Positions 21,229 through 37,576 of a stretch of DNA of 45,585 nucleotides are shown here, in pieces. The notes beneath the pieces were generated by a model. That model saw nothing but the letters and a program-made list of their open reading frames with translations, was not told the DNA's origin and ran no database searches. The stretch spans positions 1-45,585 of the forward strand of contig JAVKOQ010000384.1 in NCBI GenBank assembly GCA_031835245.1, given 5' to 3'. Position 1 is the stretch's first letter. Each line of letters begins with the position of its first letter. This DNA comes from Balamuthia mandrillaris (Eukaryota; Discosea; Longamoebia; Balamuthiidae). Both the position numbers and the translations under genes were made by a program.

Positions 21229-22535
21229 CCTGCTCTCCCTTCTTTTTTTTTTTTGTGCGTTTGACTGTTATAAGCAACAACGCATCATTATAGTGCATTA
21301 CCAAAAGAAAAAGGGAGCCCCGTTGTGGTTGGTCAGCCTCTCCACCCACGTGGGTGGTGCTCCAACCTGGTTGGTTTTTTCTTGGGTTGTTCCGGTCGGT
21401 TTCTCTCAGGTTTTCATCCACAACCAACTTTGGGTTTTGTTTTTTTTTTAAACCATAACTGGTTCAACAAGCGTAAAGTGGGTCCCGCCGAGGAAGCAAA
21501 CAGCACAGAAATGATGAGTCGCGTGCAAAGAGGGAACTTGGCAACGTCGTGGATGATTGCGGCGAGACACGCAGTGGTCGATTCCATCAGCAGCGCTTGA
21601 AATGCTTGCAAGTCAGCGCCGTCGCTTTTCGAAGCCAAGCCCCAGTGCTCCACCCTGCAATCAAGGGTGAGAAGTAAAAGGAAAAGAAACGGGAGGAGTC
21701 CTCTTCCTGCTTGGTAGCTTCGTTCAAGAGGGGCGAAGCCAGCCAGGCAGGTTCGATGAACCAGTCCACGCCACAGAACACGGTGCGCTGCAATCACCGC
21801 CTGCGATGCGTGAGGTCGATCAGCTTCAGAAGGTAAAAAAACCAAGAGTCTTCCTATCAGCCTTTGCTTCTCAGCCACCCTCCCAGATGAGTCCAGCGCT
21901 AGGGGTGAGAGGCATTGGCTGGCTGTGGGTCTCTTCCTTGCATCCAACTGCATGACCTGGTGCAACAAGTCTCGAAGGTGACCTTTGACGCAAAGTACGT
22001 AACTCGCTTGCGACACACCAACAACGGCTTGGCGGCTTCATGATGTCTTTCGGTTCTTTTTTGTTCTTTCTCCCATACAAAACAATTGCATTTCTTTATC
22101 GACAGTATCTTTCTCTCTTGGATGCCGGACCGGTAGGGTGGCTTGCGAGCAGGAAAGCAAAACGTCAGCAACCATACAAGGTAACGTTCTTCCTAAAACG
22201 TAAACGGGCACAGACAGCTGATATTATTACTCCATGGTGACCAATAGGAACATTATTATAGCATTTAATATACGGGGGAGCATTGCTCCTACTGGCGGCC
22301 CTGCGCTTACGTTTTACCGGTAAACACAAAAGCAACCGGAGCACGATTTTTTTCGCCAGCGGTCACTGGACACCAGGCTGGCTGGTTACGAAAACAAAAG
22401 GCCAACTGAACCGGTTGTTTTTCGGAGCTCTTTTTCAAACCGCTAAACAGAACAGAACACAACCTTACTTACCTGTTTGTACTACTACTAGTAATACCTT
22501 GCTGTACTTTTTGTTTTTTTGGTATTGTAACAACA
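21229..22535. other. 1.3-kb gap with degenerate gene fragments
   Basis: Upstream of the YqaJ-like gene and the GMC gene. The only recognisable content is a 101-bp relic of the LRR-kinase-RBR family (21885-21985). A minus-strand open stretch (about 21414-21660) translates to unrecognised sequence (ASKSDGADLQAFQALLMEST) and may be another relic. The last 400 bp before the GMC start is AT-rich and shows no gene. Confidence 0.5.
21885..21985 (-). pseudogene. Relic of the LRR-kinase-RBR family (kinase C-lobe piece)
   Basis: About 100 bp is clearly homologous to copy 1 at 12189-12288. In the minus strand it reads LRDLLHQVMQLDARKRPTAS, the last kinase subdomain. Similarity fades abruptly on both sides and no kinase or RBR sequence continues. 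A 7-bp loss and several substitutions relative to copy 1 mark it as an old fragment rather than an exon. Confidence 0.8.
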
Positions 22536-24188
22536 ATGGGCAAAGCCAGCTTTCTCTTTGCCTCACTGCTCGTTCTCCTGGCGGTGTTCGGCAGCTGCGT
22601 CTCCGCTCACCGCGCCAAGGTGGAGGACATTCGCCGCAACTACGACTTCATCGTCTTGGGCGGAGGCACCGCCGGCTGCGCCGTGGCCGCTCGCCTGGCT
22701 GAGAACCCCCACCACTCCGTTCTCTTGGTGGAGCGCGGAGAGGACGAGAGCGGAGATCCCACTGTGGTCGTGCCGACTGTCAACAGCGTCATCCCTGCTG
22801 TACCCATCGAGCTGCTCCCTGTGGAGCACTTCCACACCATCGAGACCCTGCTGGCCAGGCAGAGCACTCCCACGGTGGTGCCCCGAGCTCTGGGAGGAGG
22901 TCCTGCCGTCTCTGGCTCTTTCTGGGGCAGAGGAGGTCCTCAAGCCTACAACGAGTGGGCCGAACTGGTGGGAGACGATTCCCTTCGCTACGAGGCGCTG
23001 CTGCCCTTCTTCAAGAAGAGCGAGCGTGTAAAGCCCGAGGACAGCTCCTCCCCTGACCGCGGAAGGAACGGACCCATCGACATTGTCATTTTGGACCCCA
23101 ACGACACCGCCGTGGCTCCATTCGCTGCCAAGCAAGCTGAGATCTTTGGCGTGGAGCAAGGCGTGGACTATGCTACCTCCGAGCGCCAAGTGGGCATCTG
23201 GCCCATGCAACGTTCTTTGACCTGGGACGTTTGTGACGGTAGTTCTGGCCCTTGCCAGCGTCAAAGCACTTACACCGAGTACATCCAAAAGGGACCTTCT
23301 CGCCCCAACTTGGACGTGCTCCCCAAGACCACCGCCCTCAACCTCATCTATGGACGGAGCAGGCCGGGAGAGAACGCCAAGGTGGTGGGTGCTCGCGTGC
23401 TGGTGGATGGGACCACCCTGCTGGAGATCAGGGCCAAGAAGGAAGTGATCGTCAGCTTGGGTCCCGTCAACTCCCCCAAGTTCCTGATGCTCTCCGGCAT
23501 CGGTGATCCCTCCGACCTGACTCCTCACGGCATCGAGCCCGTGGCCTCTCTTCCCGGTGTCGGGCAGAACCTCCAGGACCATGCCGTCATGAGCTTCGCC
23601 TACGTGGTGCCCTCTGCCCCTGCTCTGCCCGCCCCTAGCTCCGTGCGTGTGGCCTTCTTGTCCTCCGGATACAACGGCGACCACGTTGATATCGAGCTCG
23701 CCTGGGGCCTTCTCCCTAACAACCTGCTGGTGGGCTACATCGTTCAGCTTCGTGGAGCCCAAGTGGGAGAGATCAAGCTGCGCACCTCCGAGCCGACTGA
23801 CCGCGTGGACATGAAGCTCAACTTGGATGTGGACAACCTGGATCCCATGATTTGGGCGTTCAAGAAGGTGAGGGAGTGGATGGCCTCTTTCGAGGCCTTC
23901 GAGGCCTCTCCTGGCTCTGCCATTCCCCAGGGAGCCACGGATGCTCAGATCCGCACGTGGTTGAGCTCCAACGTTGGAGCGTGGTACCACATGGCCGGAA
24001 CCTGCAAGATGGGGGCCAACAACGACGATCAGGCGGTGGTGGACTCGGAGTTCCGCGTGTTCGGCGTGGACAACCTGAGGGTGGTGGATTGCTCCGTCAT
24101 GCCCGTCGTGGTGCCCACTCACCCCTCTGGCACTGCCACCATGCTTGCCGAACGTTGTGCTGCCTTCATCAAGGAAGATCACGCCTAA
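22536..24188 (+). CDS. Secreted GMC-family FAD oxidoreductase
   Basis: This is a glucose-methanol-choline family enzyme that oxidises alcohols or sugars with FAD. It is intronless, 550 aa. Residues 1-24 are a signal peptide (MGKASFLFASLLVLLAVFGS). The FAD-binding Rossmann motif is DFIVLGGGTAGCAVAARLAE and the first GMC signature is ALGGGPAVSGSFWGRGG. The C-terminal block has WYHMAGTCKMG, containing the catalytic His, and VVDCSVMPVVVPTHPSGTA, with His at the position where the family has His or Asn. Length fits the family, with a short substrate domain. Codon use is markedly richer in C and G at third positions than in neighbouring genes, suggesting strong expression or a different history. 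Substrate unknown. It converges on the copine gene. Confidence 0.92.
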   Translation: MGKASFLFASLLVLLAVFGSCVSAHRAKVEDIRRNYDFIVLGGGTAGCAVAARLAENPHHSVLLVERGEDESGDPTVVVPTVNSVIPAVPIELLPVEHFHTIETLLARQSTPTVVPRALGGGPAVSGSFWGRGGPQAYNEWAELVGDDSLRYEALLPFFKKSERVKPEDSSSPDRGRNGPIDIVILDPNDTAVAPFAAKQAEIFGVEQGVDYATSERQVGIWPMQRSLTWDVCDGSSGPCQRQSTYTEYIQKGPSRPNLDVLPKTTALNLIYGRSRPGENAKVVGARVLVDGTTLLEIRAKKEVIVSLGPVNSPKFLMLSGIGDPSDLTPHGIEPVASLPGVGQNLQDHAVMSFAYVVPSAPALPAPSSVRVAFLSSGYNGDHVDIELAWGLLPNNLLVGYIVQLRGAQVGEIKLRTSEPTDRVDMKLNLDVDNLDPMIWAFKKVREWMASFEAFEASPGSAIPQGATDAQIRTWLSSNVGAWYHMAGTCKMGANNDDQAVVDSEFRVFGVDNLRVVDCSVMPVVVPTHPSGTATMLAERCAAFIKEDHA

Positions 24189-24455
24189 AGCAGATATCTT
24201 CGATTAAGTTTTGTTTTTTTTTGTTTTGTGCACAAAGTTTAAAAATAGACTGCGTATACCTTGTTTTTTTTCTCTCTCGCTTGTTCACGCTTTACGCTTT
24301 CCGCTTTCCGCTTGTTCACGCTTCCTTCTTCCTTCTTTCGCATGTCGACAAAAATTACAGTTTAATTTTGATCTTTACAGTAAACTTCAAAGCCAATCAC
24401 ATATCAAAAAACAGATCATGTCGACAAAAAGGCTATATAAGGCTATCACAGCTTC
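24189..24455. other. Gap between convergent genes with short direct repeats
   Basis: No gene is visible. A 14-bp direct repeat CATGTCGACAAAAA lies at 24341-24354 and 24417-24430. CGCTT(T/G) units repeat around 24278-24325. Confidence 0.6.
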
Positions 24456-28699
<4,244 letters not shown>

Positions 28700-29266
28700 C
28701 TTCTTCTTATGTGCGCGTTGGTTGGTTAAAATATGCTTTTTTTGTTTGTTTGTGGGTTTGTGTCGAGGCCTTCGAGAGAGAGAGAGAGAGAAAGAGTTGA
28801 CGCCACACACCCCAATTTTATGGGGGTGGGTGGGTGGGTGGTGGCCATTTGGAGTTTTCCTCCTTCGTCGCCTCTCCCCCTTCTAGTAATTTCGACGAAA
28901 TGTCAGCACTTGATCTCGAGCCCTCCCACGTTTGAATTTTCATTTGTCTAGACAAAATGCCACGTTTGAATTTTCATTTGCCTATTTTTTGTAGACTGGC
29001 ATGAATGTCCACAAAAATAGCGGACGGACTAATTCGGCGGTGGAAAAGGAGGAAATCTCGCAAAATGCACGTGCATAAACCACCACCAAAAGTGAATGAG
29101 GCGGTGTGTGAGTTTACGAACGGGCCTCTCTCCAAACGATTTCCTCTTTGCTTTCTTAAAACCAAAACTGGTAAACACACAGAAAGACTCCTTCTCCTTC
29201 CCCCTCCTTAGAAAAAAAAAAAACCAACAAACAAACAACAAACAACAACGTGTTGGGATAAGAAGA
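28700..29266. promoter_or_regulatory. Divergent upstream region of copine and the 138-aa orphan
   Basis: No gene is visible in these 567 bp between divergent starts. The region has a (GA)n run (28772-28792), a GGGTGGGTGGGTGG stretch (about 28825-28842) that could form a quadruplex, and a direct repeat around a palindrome (28926-28980). An A-rich segment precedes the orphan's ATG. Confidence 0.5.
28926..28980. promoter_or_regulatory. 21-bp direct repeat flanking a 14-bp palindrome
   Basis: CCACGTTTGAATTTTCATTTG occurs at 28926-28946 and again at 28960-28980, 34 bp apart. Overlapping the end of the first copy is the perfect palindrome TTTGTCTAGACAAA (28943-28956). The arrangement suggests a protein-binding site, or the footprint of a small excised element. 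Confidence 0.6.
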
Positions 29267-29683
29267 ATGGAGCTCAAGCCAGGAACCTACCGAAAGACCA
29301 TCACCTCGCCAGCAGAGGAGCACTGGGCCGTGGGCACCGCACCAGCCAAGTACCAGGAGACCATCGCCCTGCGGGAGGACGGCTCCAGCCACGTTTGGTT
29401 CCACAAGGAAGAGCCAGGGGCAGAGGGCAGCAAAATCGATTGGGAGGGAGAGTTTCAGTGGAAGGTGCTCAAAGAGGGCCAAACCGAGAGCAGGGGGAGG
29501 AAAGGGAAAGAGGAGCCAAGGTTGGAGTTCAGGGGCAGAAGGACGGGCTGCTCGGTGCCAAAGGGGTTTGGCGGGAGGGTGGAGAGGGAGTGGAAGGAGA
29601 GTCCGTACGGGTTCTCGTTGGGGTTGCAGGAGTTCATGCAAGACTTTGGCTGGGTGGTTTCTGGCTCTGCTGAACAGGCATGA
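29267..29683 (+). CDS. Small orphan protein, 138 aa
   Basis: I do not recognise a family. A single exon runs from the ATG at 29267, preceded by an A-rich leader, to TGA at 29681. The product begins MELKPGTYRKTITSP and ends FMQDFGWVVSGSAEQ. It alternates Trp/Phe/Tyr with charged residues, which suggests a small beta-rich soluble domain, with an Arg/Lys/Glu-rich middle. There is no signal peptide or membrane segment. It is divergent from copine and convergent with the SDR42E1-like gene, 142 bp away. The frame is open farther upstream, but the sequence there lacks coding character. It is probably real because its composition matches its neighbours and an ATG sits in a normal leader. Confidence 0.6.
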   Translation: MELKPGTYRKTITSPAEEHWAVGTAPAKYQETIALREDGSSHVWFHKEEPGAEGSKIDWEGEFQWKVLKEGQTESRGRKGKEEPRLEFRGRRTGCSVPKGFGGRVEREWKESPYGFSLGLQEFMQDFGWVVSGSAEQA

Positions 29684-29825
29684 ACGAAAGTCATGCGATG
29701 AAGGAGAAGAGTGATGAAGGAGAAAGAAGAGAAGATATGTACAAAAGTGTTTGTAACTGCACACACAAAAAAAAAAGATTATTTTTTTTTTGGCTACAGA
29801 GCAACTGGGAGAAGAAAAACAAAAC

Positions 29826-30971
29826 TCAGAAAGCAAACCAACAAGACAGTGCAGCCACACCAAGAGAAGCCAGAACAAAGAGGGAGAAAGAGAAGGTACT
29901 GCTGCTTTTGGATTGTTGTTTCTGACCGCGCAGCGCACGATAATGGTTAACCACCCTCTTCATGCCTTCTTCTGTTGTGATGAATGGATGATAGCCGAGC
30001 TCCGCCCGGGCTCTGTCCGGTTTGAAGTAGTGCGTGACGCTCACTTTGTAGACCTCTGCTCTTGTGAGAAGCGGCTGGAAGTTGTAGAAGCGACCGACGA
30101 GCCTTTTTGGGCAGAAGAAGAATAAGTATGTGAGAGGGTGGAGAGGGAGCAGAAGAAAGAAACGACAGGAAAGCAAGGTTACCAATGAATAGTCTCGATA
30201 AAGAAGGCAACGTAGTACATGAGCCAGGTGGGCAGGTTCAAGGATGGGTACCGAAAGCCCAATCCTTCCAACAACGGCCGAAAGAACTCAAAGTTGTTTA
30301 TCGGTTCCCAGTCCGAAATGAAGTACGCTCTTCCTCCTATATCCTTCTCCTCTCCCTCTTTCTCCTCTTTCTTCTTATTTTGCTTCAACAGCTTCACTGC
30401 CGCCAAGATGTGGGCATGGACCAGGTTGTCCACATAGACAAATTCCACCTTGGAATCGGCCCGTCCTATCGTGAAGCAGAACAACCCTTTGTCCATCATT
30501 TCCACAATCCGTGGCAGGTGTCTCTCCTCTCCTTCTCCATAAATACCTGCTGGTCGGATGGCGCAAGTCTTAAGCGAAGAAGAAGAAGAAGAAGAAGAAG
30601 AAGAAGAAGAATCGTTTGCTTGAAGGACCAGCTGTTCAGCAATGCACTTGGAGCGAGAGTAATAGTCGACGTGTCGGTCGAGAGGGAGGTAAGGAAGGCT
30701 CTCGTCCTGGTTGTGAAGCTCGTTGCCAGCAAAGACCACGTTGGTGGTACTGGTGTATACCAGAGCGGAGACGTTGCCCTCCTGGCATGCTTTGATGACG
30801 TGTTCGGTGCCACCTACATTGATGGCCATGATCCGTGCTTTGTCCAGTTGGTCTCTTTTTAAAAGAAGAAGAAGAAAGAAGAAGGAGAAGGAGCAGAAGA
30901 ACAAGAAGAACAAGAATATCAAGAATGAAGCAGAGAACGAGTAAGAAGAAAGAAGAAGCGAAGGAGGAGGC

Positions 30972-31003
<32 letters not shown>

Positions 31004-31501
31004 CAGAAAAGAAGTAGCGAAGGTCAAATACAAGAAGGCCAAGAAGAGAGAAGCAAAGGTCGACGCACTTGCCGCTCATGCCGAAAGAGGCGGCGTGAAA
31101 CACAGCATCCATTCCTTCAGCGGCCGCTCTGACAGCTTTGAAGTCCCGCAGATCGCCTGTCACAAACTTGAGTGTTTCTTGCTATTCTTTTTATTTTACT
31201 CTTGACGTTAACACATCTTTTTCTAAAAAAGAATGCAAGAAAGAATTGGAAAGAAAAGAATAACCTCTTCATCTTCATCTTTTCCTTCCGGGCGGTTGTG
31301 CCACAAAGTCGGCGGCCGAATGTCGAATAGGATTACAGCGGCAGCGCCGCAGGCCGCCAACCGCTTACCCAGACGATGGCCAAAGTAACCCCCGCCGCCG
31401 GTGATCAAAAACCGTTTGCCAACGAGCGCTCCGTCGTACTGGGGTTCCTTCTTCTCCATTCTCCGCACGCAGGCCTTTAAGCCTCTTTTTTTGTGGTCCA
31501 T
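29826..31501 (-). CDS. SDR42E1-like 3beta-HSD-family dehydrogenase, membrane-anchored
   Basis: This is an NAD(P)-dependent dehydrogenase of the 3-beta-hydroxysteroid family, probably acting on sterols at the ER. Four exons (31501-31265, 31181-31069, 30854-30183, 30102-29826) give 432 aa in consistent phase. The Rossmann motif is FLITGGGGYFGHRLGKRL. VFHAASFGMSG, LVYTSTTNVVFAG, DESLPYLPLDRHVDYYSRSK (with the catalytic YxxxK), CAIRPAGIYGEGEERHLPRI and RFYNFQPLLTRAEVYK match human SDR42E1 nearly throughout. The frame continues past the enzyme into a final hydrophobic helix (FSFSLFVLASLGVAALSCWF), as in SDR42E1. Oddities are a run of twelve Ser in a surface loop, encoded by pure TCT-type repeats (about 30575-30611), and a Lys/Glu-rich loop (KQNKKKEEKEGEEK). 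Confidence 0.92.
30977..31003 (+). repeat. (GA)n microsatellite in the SDR42E1-like intron 2
   Basis: About 12 GA units, embedded in AAGAAG-rich sequence, lie in the intron 30855-31068. The sense strand is (CT)n. Confidence 0.88.
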
Positions 31502-31864
31502 TGCAGGTCAAATGGAGCACATTTAGAGCTCCTTTGTGTGACACACCACAGGACCAATCGTGCAGAAAATGGTCTATTTTTCTGCTGCCTCGATGATCTG
31601 TTCTTGAATTTATGTCGACTATGAAGGTTTCTTTCTTTCGTTGGAGAAATGCTGAATGTTGCATTGTTGGATGAAGCGAGTTTCGTTGTTATACTGCAAG
31701 TAGGTCAAATAAAACAGGTTTTACAAAAGATAAATATGGGAGTTGCGTTGCACGTGAGGACAAAAAATAAATATGAAGAATAAATAAAGAAAGGACAACT
31801 AACTGACTCCAACTCCCTTCGTTCAAGTGTTTGCAAGCCATGGCATACAAGAGAAGAGTCTACG
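31502..31864. other. Intergenic gap upstream of the SDR42E1-like gene
   Basis: The gap separates two minus-strand genes and should hold the SDR42E1-like promoter and the 3' end of the orphan membrane gene. I see no gene, repeat or clear element. Confidence 0.55.
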
Positions 31865-33494
31865 CTAGAGCTCCACCTCGCCGGCATCTAGGTCCATCCC
31901 AATGCTCACCATTCCTATCCAAAGAAAAAAAGAGCGTTAAGAAAACATAAACAAAACATATACAAACAAAGTGCAGCAGGACCAGCTTTTTGTTTTGTAA
32001 CGTTACCTTTACCCTCTTTGCTAAGAAACTTGTTCGTGCGGATGGTCCTTATCTTACCGTTAAACACAACGCCTACAATGATTCCAATGGTTATGAGAAC
32101 AACAACAACGACAGAGACAGTGACGGCAGCGATGAATCCACCACTGCTGCAACAGAAGCCATCATTGTCATCTTTGCCTTGATCTTGGCCATCGTCTTGC
32201 GGTTGGCCCACTAAAACGCTAAAGTCGGGATCGTAGACGAGAGCCTCGGTGAAGCGAGGAAACGTTAACACCACTTGAACCTGGGAACCGTCGGCCACTG
32301 TTTCATACAATAGCAGAAGAAAGCAAAAGAGATAGAGAGAGAGAAAAAAAAGGGAACAAATAAGCAGAAGAGAAAGGTTGAAAGATGAACAGTTAGTTTA
32401 CCTTCAATAACAGTAGATTCTACTTGTATAGGAACCAGTGTGCCATCCACCTCGGCTTCCTCCAAGAAACGAGAACGAATGCCAAAAATGCTTTCGCCTA
32501 GAGAAAAGTCCCCTCCGCCGTTCTCATCAACGCTGTCCACTGTTGAAGTTCCGTTGGTTCCAATGGAAACAAACGTCAAAGTAACCTTGTGTCACATTCC
32601 ATAGTCGTTATTAAAAGACAGAAAGAAGAGAAGAAGAGAGAAGCAGCAGGAAAAAAAGAAAAGACAGAAGAAAGAGGTGAGAAGAACCTGAAGGCTGGTG
32701 TTAGGTTCCTCAGAGAACGTCCAGTTTCTCACGATAAAGTAGACCTTCGAGGTCAACGCCGGGATAGCGATGGTGTCGTTGACCGTCTCTCCCAACGGCA
32801 CGTTGTCGTTCCCGTCCTCAAATATCACGTACTGTATGATAAAAGTGCCTCCTTTTCTCTCAAAGCCTTCCGGTTCACTATCACCGCTGTCTTCAAAGGT
32901 GTCTTCAGCGGCTTCCACCTCGAAACGAATCCAGTTCTCTTTGGTCAACTTTAGCTCTCCGTTCACGCTCTTCTCTTCTTCGACGACCACCGGGCCCACA
33001 ACGGTGACGGGGACGTCTTCGTTCAAGTCAATGGGGCCAAACACAACTGTTGGCTCTTGGTCGTTGGTGACCTCTTGGAGGGAGCCGTATTTGAGGACGA
33101 AGCGCTCGGTCGTTCGTTCGAGCTGTTCGTTGAGGAAGAAGATCTCAAAGTCGGGTTGAACGCCGGTGAAAGCCGTTAGGTTTGTTTGCGAGGCAAAAGG
33201 TTCGTCCAACACGCTGGTTTCCTCTCTGGTTTGTTGTGGTTGGTAAGAGCGACGAGAAGAAGCCGACTCACGGAAGCCGACGCCCCACAGTTGGTTTGCG
33301 GCAACCACATCGACTGGGCTCGTGAAACGTTCTTCCTCGGCTTTCGCTCGTGTGGTAACGCCAAAGAAGAGGAGGAGGAGCAAAGCGAGAGGTAGCCTAT
33401 AGCCTTGAAAGGTGTGCAAAGAAGAAGAAGAAGGGTTTGAGAACGAGAAAGTCCTCAGAGTAGAGCAGCAGCGTCCGACGAGATTTGTCCGCAT
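31865..33494 (-). CDS. Orphan type I membrane protein with acidic ectodomain
   Basis: I do not recognise a family. Four exons (33494-32688, 32585-32402, 32297-32007, 31914-31865) give 443 aa in consistent phase. After a Ser-rich lead there is a hydrophobic segment (LPLALLLLLFFGVTTRAKA) that should act as a signal sequence or anchor. The next about 330 residues are beta-prone, acidic and carry several N-glycosylation sequons (NLT, NDT, NWT, NTS, NGT). An acidic, Asp/Gln-rich stalk (GQPQDDGQDQGKDDNDGFCC) leads to a single membrane helix (GGFIAAVTVSVVVVVLITIG). A short cytoplasmic tail ends in MDLDAGEVEL. The layout fits a cell-surface receptor or adhesion protein. The last, 50-nt exon supplies most of the acidic end of the tail. 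Confidence 0.8.
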
Positions 33495-33867
33495 GGTTTC
33501 TTTTTTTTTTTTTTTTTCTTTTCTCTCTTAAAGAAACGAGGAGAACACGACGAAGGGACAGAGGCGGGAAGGAAACGTTCATTTCAGCCAAATAAAAAAA
33601 AATGAATTGATCGGTCAGATCAGGGCAACCGTTCATATTAATTTCCTTATATAAGGACCGGTTGACGTCAACTTTACAAGTTTGCGGTAGCTCTGACGTC
33701 ATGATCAGATTGATCAGTAGATGATTTGTTATGAAAAATGATACGTGCAAGATGTTGATTAGAGATCGACCAATCAGTTTGATTTTGTAGCATCTTTGAT
33801 TTCCTATTGGTAGGCGTTATAGTTCTAAGACAGAACAAACAAAACAAAAAAACGGAAAAAGAAAAAG
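33495..33867. promoter_or_regulatory. Divergent promoter with two full CRE palindromes
   Basis: The region lies between the divergent starts of the type I membrane protein and the ankyrin-tyrosine kinase. TGACGTCA occurs at 33663-33670 and 33694-33701. GATCAG repeats (about 33704-33720) and CCAAT/ATTGG elements (about 33769 and 33805) follow. A long T run near 33500 lies just upstream of the membrane-protein ATG. Confidence 0.55.
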
Positions 33868-37239
<3,372 letters not shown>

Positions 37240-37576
37240 TTATGATTGACTTCATTCCCCATATAAAGGTACCCCATGAATTCAACATTCTTGTTTCCAC
37301 GTGCTGACGAGGCAAACAGCCACAGTAACAACCACACCCATCATTTTCGTTTTTCAGGCTCTTATTGGTTGCCCACCACCAAACTGTTGTGACGTTTCTT
37401 TTGCTTTCAATCCTACCTCTTGGTTTTCATCGGAAAGTACCAGGCAGGAACACAGCTGCTTAGACGTTTTTTTTTTTCGAGGAACTCTTTTGGCCTTTTT
37501 TGTTTTCCTCCACCTGGAAAACAACGTTTCACCTCCTCCATCTTTTTAGTTGTTGGTTTTGAGAGACAGACACAAC
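37240..37576. other. Intergenic gap upstream of copy 2
   Basis: No gene is seen between the kinase stop and the copy 2 ATG at 37577. A T-run (about 37468-37477) and pyrimidine-rich stretches are the only features. Confidence 0.55.

Noticed and set aside
22563-24182. 539-aa open frame antisense to the GMC gene
   Set aside because: It is a shadow created by the GC-rich third positions of the real gene and has no domain. The GMC frame carries all family motifs.
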